From Eudromia elegans (Eukaryota > Chordata > Aves > Tinamiformes > Tinamidae), in contig PTEX01000003.1 of NCBI GenBank assembly GCA_003342815.1, positions 4,094,611 to 4,158,610 on the forward strand: a stretch of DNA of 64,000 nt. The letters are read 5' to 3'. Position numbers and translations under genes: made by a program. Below are positions 12,906 through 23,375 of this stretch, piece after piece (positions within the stretch are counted from its first letter, which is position 1; the number at the start of each line of letters is the position of its first letter). The notes under the pieces were generated by a model, which saw nothing but the letters and a program-made list of their open reading frames with translations, did not search any database and was not told the DNA's origin.

Positions 12906-15900
12906 GATGAACTAATACACTTAGCGTTAACCACGGCCCTCCAGAGCCCGGCGGATGATGAAGTAACTGTGTAAGTGAAACGCAGCACAACGAAGTTGTT
13001 ACTACAGAGCTCTTGCCTAGCTGGTTTATTTCCCGTGCTCTCTGTATATTCTTTACGTTTCCTGGGCTATATAGGCTTTGTGTCGCAGCCCAGCGCGGCA
13101 TCTCTGACAGGAGGTTATACACTGTCATTGGTAGCTGTAAATGGGCTAGTGTAAGTCATAGGGGTGCATATTCCATCCTCAAAGGATACCTGTTGCACCC
13201 TCAACATCTTTAACCTGATGATAGATTTCCCTTTTTGCTTTTAATGAGAGATCGAGAAAAGCCCGCATGAGGGGGGTGATATAGAAGTGCCATTTTAAGA
13301 TTGGAATTTAAGTTTTCGATTGATACTGGGGAGCGATCCCTTCTCTTATTTTCTCCTCTTACAGTTAAAGTACTTCCTGAAGCCTCTTTCCCATCATTTT
13401 AACCTTAATTATTTTATTGATCCTTCCACAGCCAAGGAGTTGGCAAAATGTGTGCTAATAGACCATGGTTTTTTTTCACTGCCATCAGATAGCGAGGAGG
13501 ACTGAGAAACCCTGACATTGTTGTCCACAATCCCAGCTTGGAGGGAAGGGAATGCTCTGCTCCTCTCTCTGTTGTCTTTGCCTGGGAAGCAGGAGGTAAG
13601 AGCCAGGGAAGAGAGGCAACAACGAAACACAGAGCTCCAACCCCAATTCTCTTTAGTGAACAACAAGCACAAATCTGCCGCCGGGTTTGAAATGCATCAG
13701 TACCCAATAGCCCCAGGACAGGTATTGCCATCACACCGTCTTCTCCATTATTTACTCATATCTGCATTATTCGCTCCATAGTCTTTGTTTTCCTTTAGTC
13801 TCCATTTTGAGGATTTTCAGATTGTTTTTCTTCCCTCCTAGGGTCTGTAATTATAAATCAGGGAGAGGCCGGAGCTGAGGAGACCTATGTGTCCCTGACC
13901 TTATAAACTATGCTGCAGAACCCCCTACCCCCACCCCATAAGGCAAGCACCCACGACAACCACTTTGCATACTTAGGAACTCATTGACACTATTCAGGTG
14001 CTTGAAGTTCCATCTTTACAAGGGTGTGATAATTACAATAGCATCAGAAAAAGAATTTAATATTCAAGAAAGGGATTTGTTATGTATGAATGCCTAAAAG
14101 ATATAAACAAAATTATCAGATTATAACTTTATGCTTTGGAGAATAAGCCAGAATGTCTTCCTAATGCCTAGAAAGGCGAATGAAATCTCATGTGAGGAAA
14201 GATGACATTTAGCTACTGCTGAATTCTTTCACCTTCTGTTAGGAATGGATCTTGAATCCCCTCCAGTGTGACAGTTGTTTGGTAAAATACTTCTCCATAC
14301 ATGCACAGGGGGTGACATTACTTCTCTGTGCTTTCTTTTCGTAGTCTGTTCAGGCTGTGTATTTTCTGAAGGAAGAACTGCTCCAGTGGTGTCCTCAACT
14401 TCACTGATGCTATAAATGCTATTATATTAAAATAATATGAAAAAAATCACAAGCATATTCACATACTAATTACTGTGTAAAGTGGGGAGGGAAGAAAGTA
14501 GGAGATTCCTTTGAAAAGCTGCCAGCACAGGCCCAAACACAAAAGGTGTTTGAAGTGGGATCACACTGTACCAGCCTGAAGCAATTACCAGTGTATCAGC
14601 TCCTCTTGTTTATAAGCGTGCTCAAAGTTTTATCACATTTCTTTGTTTTACTGAAGTATTTACCATTTTTCAACTCTTTCTCCTAAAGAGTCCACATTGT
14701 ATTTCAGTACCTCTGGAAGGTGTTTTCTTCATTCAAAGTTTCTCTTTGGTCCTTTCCACTGCAGATAAACATGAACTGCTAATTAATGAAAAAAACTCAG
14801 CTTTTATTTCCTCTTCTCAGTTAAAGGAGAAGAAAATAAATATCCTTAAGTTCCCATGAAGTGCTGTTCATCATGGGAAAAAAATGTTCTTGCTTAACCC
14901 TGACTTCGACATCTGCTTATGCAGCCCAGCAGCAAATTAGTGCATAGAGTGGGGTAAAAGGTAAGGAAATTATGAAAGAAGAGCAAATATCTGATGGCAT
15001 CTAACCTTTCACACAATTCCTGCTCTTCTCTCAGAGACACTTCTTTTCACATTTCAAGAGCACAGGTATTCACAGGGAACAGAGAAATCCGCAGAGCACA
15101 GAATCCCTCAAAGCCCTATGCTGGCAAGGTGCGCTTGCTTGGAAGGCACCAAGACCAGCTCCAGTGCTCTGCAGCTTTTCTGACCAAAGTTACCCCAAGT
15201 TACCTCAGGTCTGTGCTTATTCTCATACTAAATTCTTGCAAGCCAACAAAATTCAGCCTCTCTTGCTTAAACAAAATCTCTCTGACCAACATAAGCCAAT
15301 CTGAAGCTACCAGCCATTGTACACGTGCACCAAAAACAGTGATGCCCTGGGTCCATCACCAGCCTTCTGCTGTTAGAGCAGCGTGGGAAGGCAGCACTGA
15401 ACACCCGTGCCCATGACGCTGTCATGCCAGTTACTCAGAACCCGACAAAAGTGCTGGCAGCAAAACTTGCTAGTACAGACACGGCCTGGTAGTGCCAGTT
15501 CTGCAGATTATGACAGGATAAATCTGAGCAGCAATATCTTTAACATACCACAGAAGTGTCTTTGTTACGCACTGATAAAAATTATTCCCACGTTAATCTC
15601 CTCATAAACTGTGTGACTTGTATTGTCGCTGCTAGGGGACAGCATGTAGGCACTTCATGTAGCACTAGAGGCACCTGGGGCAGGCTTCGAGTAGCCGTGT
15701 GTACATGGAGGAGTCCTCCTTTACCCCTGTGTTTACAAAACAAAGGCATATGGATGCCTAGGATCAATTATCACATATTTGCTTCAAAAACACATTAAAT
15801 ATACTGCTCTAAATAGCTTCCCTTATGCTGAAGGAATTAAACTATAAACACTTTCCCTCTCTATGTACATTAAATATCAGCAATCAGCTCTATCCACATC

Positions 15901-18900
15901 AAGTATGTGATAGCAGGTATGTGATACCAGATATGCAATACATGATATCAAACATCTCATTGGGCTATTTTAATAGCCTAATATTTCATGTTGATAAGAT
16001 CCAGGTTCGTATTGTTCACACATTTGTCCCAAACGTATTTAAATCCACAGATACTTCTAAAAATCCAAATAAAATACATCTTTTCTTCCTGGATATATGG
16101 ATTAGAGTAATACGAATCCTCTACCCCACCAAAGCAGCTGTTTATTTGTAACTCATCAGCTGTAATGTTGAGGTGAAAGGATGCCCAGAGTTAAACCTGT
16201 ACAGTCCTCTGACCTAGCATGAAAACATAATTACTCCCTTGACAGGGCCAGTGTCTGGGTTGAGGTATGTGAAAAGTACTACTCAAAATTTTCATATAGG
16301 ATGGGTGAGTAAAACAGGCACCCAAAACAGAGGTAGAGGGATGGCAGAGCAGGAGTTTGGAATCTCTAGGTAAGAACACTTTAGTCAACTGTTTTCCTGG
16401 CTGGAGAATAGTAGCCACAGACAGAAACCGAGTGCCAAGAGTGTTTGTTGCTGTCTGAACTGGTTTAGAAATGAGAGAGTTTTGTACGTGGTACATTTTG
16501 AATGCAGAGATAACTCCATACTCTGTATAGGGGTGCAAGATTTGAGACTCAGGTTTGGCAATATCTCCTTCTGACTAGGTTTATCTTCAAGACCCAGAAT
16601 TTTGGCTGAGTCTTTTTTAGCTGGCCGTCCAAGTCAACTAGAAATAATGTAACATTATAGCACGTGCAAAACTGTAATTCTGCAAGACAGCCAATGTGTG
16701 ACTCAGTGTCAAAAACAAGTTCAGTTTTGGCATTTTTCTACTATGGACAATGGAAAAATTGTACACCTCTTCTGATCCTCTATGGAGTAATTATGAAATA
16801 TTATGTTTCTTGCTCAAATCTGCGATCTTTCATAAAGATGTGATGCTCGTACTGAAAAGAGAGACGATGCACTAAGAGCTTGTGTAAAATCACATATTGC
16901 TCATTTAGGAGTAGATATATTGCTCCTTTGAGAGTAGATACAATATTTCTGAGTGACTCCCAGATCTTCATGGATATGGACGTATCCATATACCCAGGAA
17001 CAGCAAAGGGAACACGAATTGCACTAGGAAAGCACAGGCACTGACCAAGGGAGAAACAGATGAGCAGATCTGAGGAGGAGCCAAAAGAATCAAGAGGAAA
17101 AACAGTACTTGCAGCTTAAGAATAAGCATTAAAAGTCTCTGCAGGAAAGGCTGAAGTAAAATTTTGCTTAGCCGTAAGTGATTGCTTGTCTGTTATAAAA
17201 AGCACAGCCTAGCAGGAAGAAAAAAAAAAAGTGTGATCATTTCTTACTGCTAGAGCTGTTACCAAAATCAAGCCATGAATTGGGAAAAGTCAGCTGGTTG
17301 AGCAACTGTGACCACTTTTTGAGAGGACAAGAAAAGCTTCAGAGCTTTCAGTGATTTGTCTGCAGGTATGAAGTGCTCTATTTTTTTTTCATTTTTAGAT
17401 TTTTTTTTTTTAAATAGGCAACTTATGAACTGATAAAGCAGAAAACCTTGCATTCTTCTAACCTATGAGGAAAAAAGAAAAAAAAAGACTGAGATCTACT
17501 GATTTTAAAACCATACTGCAGTTGTTCAGTTCATTCAATTCTGTTCATTCAACTCAGTAACTACTAACATTTTGCCTAAAAAGTTATTTTCAATAAATGC
17601 GCATACTTAAAGTCAAGACATTTTTGATGAACTTTGCTCTGATGTGAGCAAAACCAACATTCTTTCGGAAAACATCTAAGCACATGCAAAACATGGTGAA
17701 AGCTAGTGTCTTAAATCAAGATTTCCTTCTGCTGCATGGTTTATAAGTAAAACCAGTCGTTTAAATTCACTGAGACCCTTGGAGGAGCTTTTCCCATGAG
17801 TTGCAGGTAATGAATTTCTACTAGACCCATTCTGGAGGTCTTGCACCAAAGGCACGAAGGGCACACAGCCTAACGTGGGAGCAGGCACCGGGCCGGAGAG
17901 AGCCCTTGTTTCCAGCCTCCGGGCTGCTCGGAAGTTCACCGGCTCCATGAGCAGCCTAAGCCTCAGCCCCAGCAGCTTCTTCACTGGACACCTTTTCTCT
18001 TGGTCAGCGTGAGTGCAGCTGGTGCCGTGAGCTGATCCGGAAGGAAGTGCAGGCTGCACCACTTCTCTTGCAAGAGATTCTTCATTTAGTTCTGTGGCAA
18101 TGAAAATTACAGGGATGAATGACAAAAAACCTGAACTTTCAACTGTTTTACATTCTTTCAGTACTGTTTAGTGTGATGGTTGTTGACTTTTGCTGTGCTG
18201 TTATATTTAGAAAGGGGAGTAGGAGGGAGACGAGTGTTAGTATTATGCGTTATGACACAGAAACATCAAAAAGAAAGTCCGTTCCCATTGCTCCTCAGTA
18301 CCCTCTGGGGAGCGGGAGGATTTGGAGGGCGCTCCGGTTCATCTGCAGGGGCACAGAAAGATGGGCCCCAGGCCTTGCTTGGACTCCAGGACTGCGTCTG
18401 CACACAGAGCTGCGTGGGTAACTAGGACACAGAACTTGTTCACCCACCGAGTTTCCCACAGGCGTTCGTGCTCCTTCTCAGGGCTAGGGCAGAACTTGCA
18501 GACTGAGCAATTCTCTTGACTGAACCTCCAGCCATTAGAGGTTGTGGTCTTCAGCCCTAGCGCGATTACTCATTTTTTTAAGCCACAACATTAATTTTAA
18601 AACTGAAAAGCTCCTCTGCAGGGCTGGCGGCAGGAGCGCAGGGTCCTGCGTACAGATTCCCTCTGTTAAGAGCAAACCTGGTGCGATGGCAGCAGCTCAA
18701 GACAGCAAAATTCCTCATGGCTTCCGGGGGGAAACCTGCACTGACAGGGCAGTTTTTCTTTCTGCCTTTCTTTTTACTCGCCCCAAATTCACTGTCTGGT
18801 TCTACCTGGTCATTCCTTCTCCCCTTCCCAACTAGAAACTAAGCTCAAGCTCTGCAGCCACAAGGAAAGATTTGTACCATCTCCACCCCCGTGAGAGGCT

Positions 18901-21120
18901 CCTTTGCACATCCGATGCACATGCAAGATGGGATTGCAGGGGTCAGGTCAGGAGACCACATTTCCATTTGTAGTTCCGTAGAGCTTAAGTTTTATCATTT
19001 GTTTATTTTTAAAGCAAAAATACACAACTAACCTCACTTCTCTGGGGAAGAAATCTCTGCAGAGAAGCTTTTCCACCAGCAGGGTTGAGTTACAGCCTCC
19101 TCCGCTTCCCACCCACACAGCTGAACCCGAAGCCTGGTCATCGGAGGAGGCAGTAGGAAATGAGACGCATGTGTCAGCAGCCCTGGGCTCCGGTGCCAAT
19201 TCGTTAGCAAACCAGTTCTGTCACAGCCACAAACAACCCCAGCGCCGCAACGGGTGCCAGGGAGACTCGCGGTCTTTTCTCATGGCCAAGCTGCGTATCA
19301 GCGTCTTGCTGTCCCACCCAGAAGAACGCTACAGACAGGGAAGGCTCTAACAAACTACAGCTCTAAGTTTTCACGTCAAGGTTCATCAGCTCCGCGAGAG
19401 CTAAAATGCAATGTAGTATTAAATAAATCACTAAAATTCATTGTTCATAATGTTCATTAAAATGGACATCATTGTCAAGTATAAATGATTGAAAGTTTCA
19501 AAAGTTATCTTGATGCATTATTTCTCTGTAAATCTCTTAGAAAAGTTTTTTTCCTCTCATTTTCCTTTCTCCCTGTTTACCTACCTGAACAGAGAATATA
19601 GTACTAAATATACTACTGTCACCCCCTTCACAGCAATAGTGTTGATCCTTATATTTATCTGGATACATTCTTTCCTTACACGAAGGTTTCCTCTATTCCA
19701 TACGCTGCTTAAAAATAGTATTTGACATTTAAGACTCCATGCCTTAATCACTTCAATACACAAGTCTAGGGAAAATAAAAGAAACAAAATATAGACAAAG
19801 TTTTAAATATACTATTTCTTGTGCAAAATGAGTTACTAACAAAAGAAAAATGTACATGGTTTTGTTTTTAATTTATCCAATTTCTGTGGAGTGCTCAAAG
19901 AGAAAAACAAAGCTATAGAGCATGTAAACACAGCTACTTTTAAAGCCAGAAAGCAGAAGAACCAGGATGTCAAATTCTGAAATTATTTTTCCATCAAAGA
20001 AACAAAGGCGAGGGGCTTCTTTTCACATTAACGTTAGGCAACGTCCATTGGGTTTCATTTGCAAGGCATCTGAAAGGGAAGTGACTGTTTATAGCCCAGA
20101 GTAAATCAAAGCAAATGGCCCTTGGGTAGCTCCCGTGGGGCACCAGTCCCAAGGAAACGCCGTATCGGGTTGCTGAGGAGTTTCACAGTGGCTCCAGCAG
20201 CTCCAGCGCAGAGCAGCCAAGGGCCTTCATGCAGCCCAAAGGTGCGGGTGCCATGGAGGGCATGGCGGGGAGCAGCCACCGCTGGGCACTGGCACCCACA
20301 GCTGCCCTAGCAGCCACAAACACGTCCAGGAGCATGGGGGCAGAACTGAGGCCCAACGACTGCAGGGATATCCCAGTGCAGGAGCACTGGGGGCATTCAG
20401 CTGCCCCTTGCCTTTGAAGTGCGCTCCTAGAACGGGGGCATCTGCACCAGCCCCGTTTCCAAACCGATGAAAACAGAACCCACTGCCTATCAGTCATCAC
20501 GGTGACAGCTCTGTTAGAATTTTACTCTAGCAGTACAGCTTGGCACTGAAAACAGAAAGGAAGAGAGATCAAAAGATAACAAAAGTGCCATGAACATGGC
20601 TACAGAATGTTAAAAATGGTGCAGGTTTCTCTTTGTGGGTGGAAGGAAGGGGAGGACCACGATGCTTTGTGAAGGATGTGTGCATAGGGCAAGTGCTGCA
20701 CCGCTTCTGCATACGACACAGAAGGGACTGGATGTACAGGGAGAAAAGCAAGGAGAGAGAGGCGAAGCAGAGCTGAAACACTTGACCATTGCTGCTCGTA
20801 AAGACATGAAGGAAGAGCCAGAAGAGCATCTCACTCGATAGCCAGGACGCTTAGAACAGCATGAATCTGGGGAGGGTAAAACAACCTGTACCTTGGGTAT
20901 CGAGACAGGGTGTCAAATTCATAAACAATAAAGATCTCTATGTCAATTGGCTTGTGGAAAAGGAGGGAGTTAATTTATCTGGCATTTAATATTTATAACT
21001 GTGTTTACAGTGACATTCATTATACCCTTAAAGGAAATTCAGATCTCCCTTAAGCAAAGTGGGCTTCAAAAAACTGGATGTCAGACTATACAAATAAAGT
21101 ATTAGTTTAGGCATGGTAGA
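12906..21120. other. Intergenic sequence between the CpG island and SDC2
   Basis: No gene is supportable. GC content rises around 17.8-19.3 kb, with a few open frames of up to 140 codons that resemble nothing I know. CpG is not dense there. Confidence 0.6.
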
Positions 21121-21126
21121 CTTTAT
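21121..21126 (-). promoter_or_regulatory. SDC2: Candidate distal poly(A) signal of SDC2
   Basis: The minus strand reads CCAAAATAAAGTCTACC here, 2.09 kb after the stop codon. That distance is close to the length of the long mammalian SDC2 3' UTR. Sequence between 21127 and 22140 is AT-rich with no other feature. I cannot confirm that the transcript extends this far. Confidence 0.3.
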
Positions 21127-22139
21127 TTTGGCACTTTAACAAATGCTTTATGTTACAGCAGTGGCACAGCATTTGCCAGAAACTCTCTTTTCTTGGCACA
21201 GTTATTTAAAGCAGTTATTTTAATAATTGAATTTCACTAAATATTGCACAATAAGATATACCTGTTAAATTCTTACCCTGTTTTTACTTGTTGAACTTGT
21301 ATGGCTTTGAAAAACTGCCAGCAAATGTAAGTAATTTAAAAAGCAATATATTAAATATTTTAGCGCAGAACAGCTTTCATTTTTCCTAAATGACCACTGA
21401 ACTTGGGACAGCAACAAACACAAGTTACGCAACTCTTTACCAAAGAGCTACCAGACCTTATTTACAATACACTGCTCTTTCCGAGAACCCCTTCAAGTTG
21501 ACGTTCTGAGCAGCTCTTTGGGAAACTTCAAAATGAGAAAAGGGAGAGAGCACAGACCAGAGGACGAAGCCCTTTGTCTTACAAAGCGTAATATAGGGAG
21601 GCAGACTATCGTCTCCTGCGCACGTCCCTCCACCCGCTACCTATCTGTGGTCTAAGCAGCAGAGCCTTTTCTCTTCTACTCGGAATATTTCTTTCTTCTC
21701 TTATGAAGATATTCCACTTGTCTCAGTTCTTCTGCTGTAGTCTGGGCAGAATAAAACAAAACTCTCCAAAAGGTAGGGGGAAACAAACCCAAGCAACAAC
21801 AACAAAAAATCAAGAACTGATATACATAATAAATGAATCTGGGTACTCCTCTGAATTTTACAGCACTGAAAAGAAGCTTGCAGGAAGAACAGGTCTGTGT
21901 CAATTCTGCCCTTAAATATAATGCAAAGGTTGAGTGACTCTCAATTCAGATTAACCTTTAAAGGTCCCAGGTTTTCCCTGCTACTTCAGCAATAAATCTG
22001 GTCCAAGAAGTAGCCTTATCAACAGCTATTTTCTTTCTTTTGGTCTTGATTTCTAAGATCTAACAGATGTAATTTGTGACATTAAAACATAACCAAGCAG
22101 CCATAAAATGAAAACGTACAAAAGTATTTCACAATGGAG
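21127..22139 (-). other. SDC2: Possible distal 3' UTR of SDC2
   Basis: About 1 kb of AT-rich sequence lies between the second and the distal AATAAA candidates. It contains no convincing coding potential. It is either the distal part of the SDC2 UTR or the start of the intergenic region. Confidence 0.3.
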
Positions 22140-22161
22140 TTCTCAGTATTAGGCCACATGA

Positions 22162-22167
22162 TTTATT
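22162..22167 (-). promoter_or_regulatory. SDC2: Second candidate poly(A) signal of SDC2
   Basis: AATAAA on the minus strand occurs within CTGAATAAATCATGTGG, about 1.05 kb after the stop codon. The surrounding sequence is part of the 3' UTR block that resembles the human UTR from memory. It would give a middle-length transcript. Confidence 0.4.
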
Positions 22168-23092
22168 CAGTAGTGTTTATGTTCCCAAATTACAATTATG
22201 TCTATCCATGTAAGACTACAAAAGTTACCATTAGAATTGTCTGTGCTTATAAAATACCAACATCTTTTTTTACTGTTATATACTCATTAACACCAGTCTG
22301 CGACAAGTTACATGTAATCATAGGCACTTCAAAGGCTTTAAAAGACGTTTACAACTTAAATGCATTTTTTAAGGAACAAAAATTTAAACCCCTACTTGTA
22401 CCTTCAAACTGCAAATAATTGACAGATACAGTGGCCATAGAAATCTGCAGCAACTTCTCAAAATACTGTTAGAGTCTTTGGGTTTGCTTAGGTTTGTCAG
22501 TAGCTTACTTCAAATCCTCCTTACAGAAGATTTGCTTAGTAAGAATATGACTATACAGTTTGTAGTAATAATCCAATTTTACACATTAATTTGCTGTTAC
22601 AAATCTCACTGAAGCTACAGGTACGCTGAGGAACAATGCAAAGTGTAAAATTTATATTGTGACACTTAAATTTATACAAAGTGGAGGTTAAAGTTTACAT
22701 AGCTGAAAAATTACATTTACACTAAAAGTTACTGTTATCTGAATTATCTGAAGACAAATTGCACCATGACAACTACAAAAGGCATTTTTTTTGGAAACAG
22801 ATAAATTAATGAAATAAAAACTACCTTGTCAGATCAATCTGAGACATGCTGACAAAAATTAAACAACTTTCATTGAACCATATGATAAAACAATCATTAT
22901 TTTATATTTATGCATAAAATTTTAAAAATGATTCGGTGAACATCAATGGTTTTATAAAATAATGCTTTGCCACTGTTATTCACAGAACACTGCAAATGTT
23001 AACTCTTAATTTTACATTTTTAAAGGAATTCATGAAAAGTTTTAAATACAATGGGATTTTTATCATAAAGGTGCCGTAATGGCTCTTGAATG

Positions 23093-23136
23093 AAAAAAAA
23101 AAAAAACAAAAAACAAAAACAGAAAACAAAAAAAAA
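23093..23136. repeat. SDC2: A-rich tract in the SDC2 3' UTR (U/GU-rich in the transcript)
   Basis: The plus strand is A14 followed by CAAAAAA-type units. In the minus-strand transcript this is a U/GU-rich run just downstream of the proximal AATAAA, where a cleavage downstream element would be. Confidence 0.85.
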
Positions 23137-23159
23137 TCTTCATTATTCTATGCAAAAGC

Positions 23160-23165
23160 TTTATT
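23160..23165 (-). promoter_or_regulatory. SDC2: Proximal poly(A) signal of SDC2
   Basis: A canonical AATAAA on the minus strand (TTTATT on the plus strand) lies 46 bases after the SDC2 stop codon. About 25-65 bases downstream, at 23093-23136, the minus strand is a nearly unbroken U/GU-rich run, the usual downstream element for cleavage. Use of this site would give a UTR of only about 65-75 bases. The sequence alone cannot show whether it is used. Confidence 0.5.
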
Positions 23166-23211
23166 TAAAAAAGTTCAGTGATCTCATAAATAGAGACACT
23201 AAATAGGAATT

Positions 23212-23375
23212 TTATGCGTAAAACTCCTTAGTAGGTGCCTTCTGATAGGCAGCACTAGATGGTTTCCGTTCACCAAGATCATAGCTGCCTTCATCCTTCT
23301 TTCTCATGCGATAGACCAGTAGCAGGATAAGGAAGATTGCAAAGAGAAAGCCGATAACTCCACCAGCAATAACAG
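23212..23375 (-). CDS. SDC2: SDC2 exon 5: transmembrane helix and cytoplasmic tail
   Basis: This terminal coding exon completes an Ala codon and adds 53 residues and TAA. The membrane helix runs from [10 protein letters not shown] through FLILLLVY and contains the GGVIG (GxxxG) motif that drives syndecan dimerisation. The tail has C1 ([10 protein letters not shown], a basic anchor and ERM-binding segment), the variable region with two Ser and a Tyr, and C2 ending in EFYA, the class II PDZ ligand for syntenin and CASK. The Lys in APTKEFYA and the [10 protein letters not shown] segment identify syndecan-2. The acceptor is tttctttccttgcag|CT. The coding end is fixed by TAA at 23212-23214. Confidence 0.97.

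Larger units (their letters stand above)
22140..23211 (-). other. SDC2: SDC2 3' untranslated region (supported part)
   Basis: This AT-rich stretch directly follows the SDC2 stop codon and has no open frame continuing the gene. Several segments, for example the part read on the minus strand around 22140-22290 (GTTGGTATTTTATAAGCACAG and the bases after it), agree with what I remember of the human SDC2 3' UTR, in the same order relative to the stop codon. That is recall, not an alignment. The human UTR is about 2 kb or more, so the exon probably continues to lower coordinates, possibly to an AATAAA at 21121-21126. Confidence 0.72.

Noticed and set aside
12485-13128. Open frames of 116-186 codons on both strands at the CpG island
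   Set aside because: They overlap in several frames and are rich in Ala, Arg, Gly and Pro, as expected from CpG-island composition. None resembles a known protein.
14994-15416. 140-codon plus-strand frame in the intergenic region
   Set aside because: No family resemblance; ordinary non-coding composition.
17703-18125. 140-codon minus-strand frame
   Set aside because: Moderately GC-rich region, no recognisable domain, and no supporting exon signals.
22134-22418. 94-codon plus-strand frame
   Set aside because: It lies antisense within the SDC2 3' UTR.
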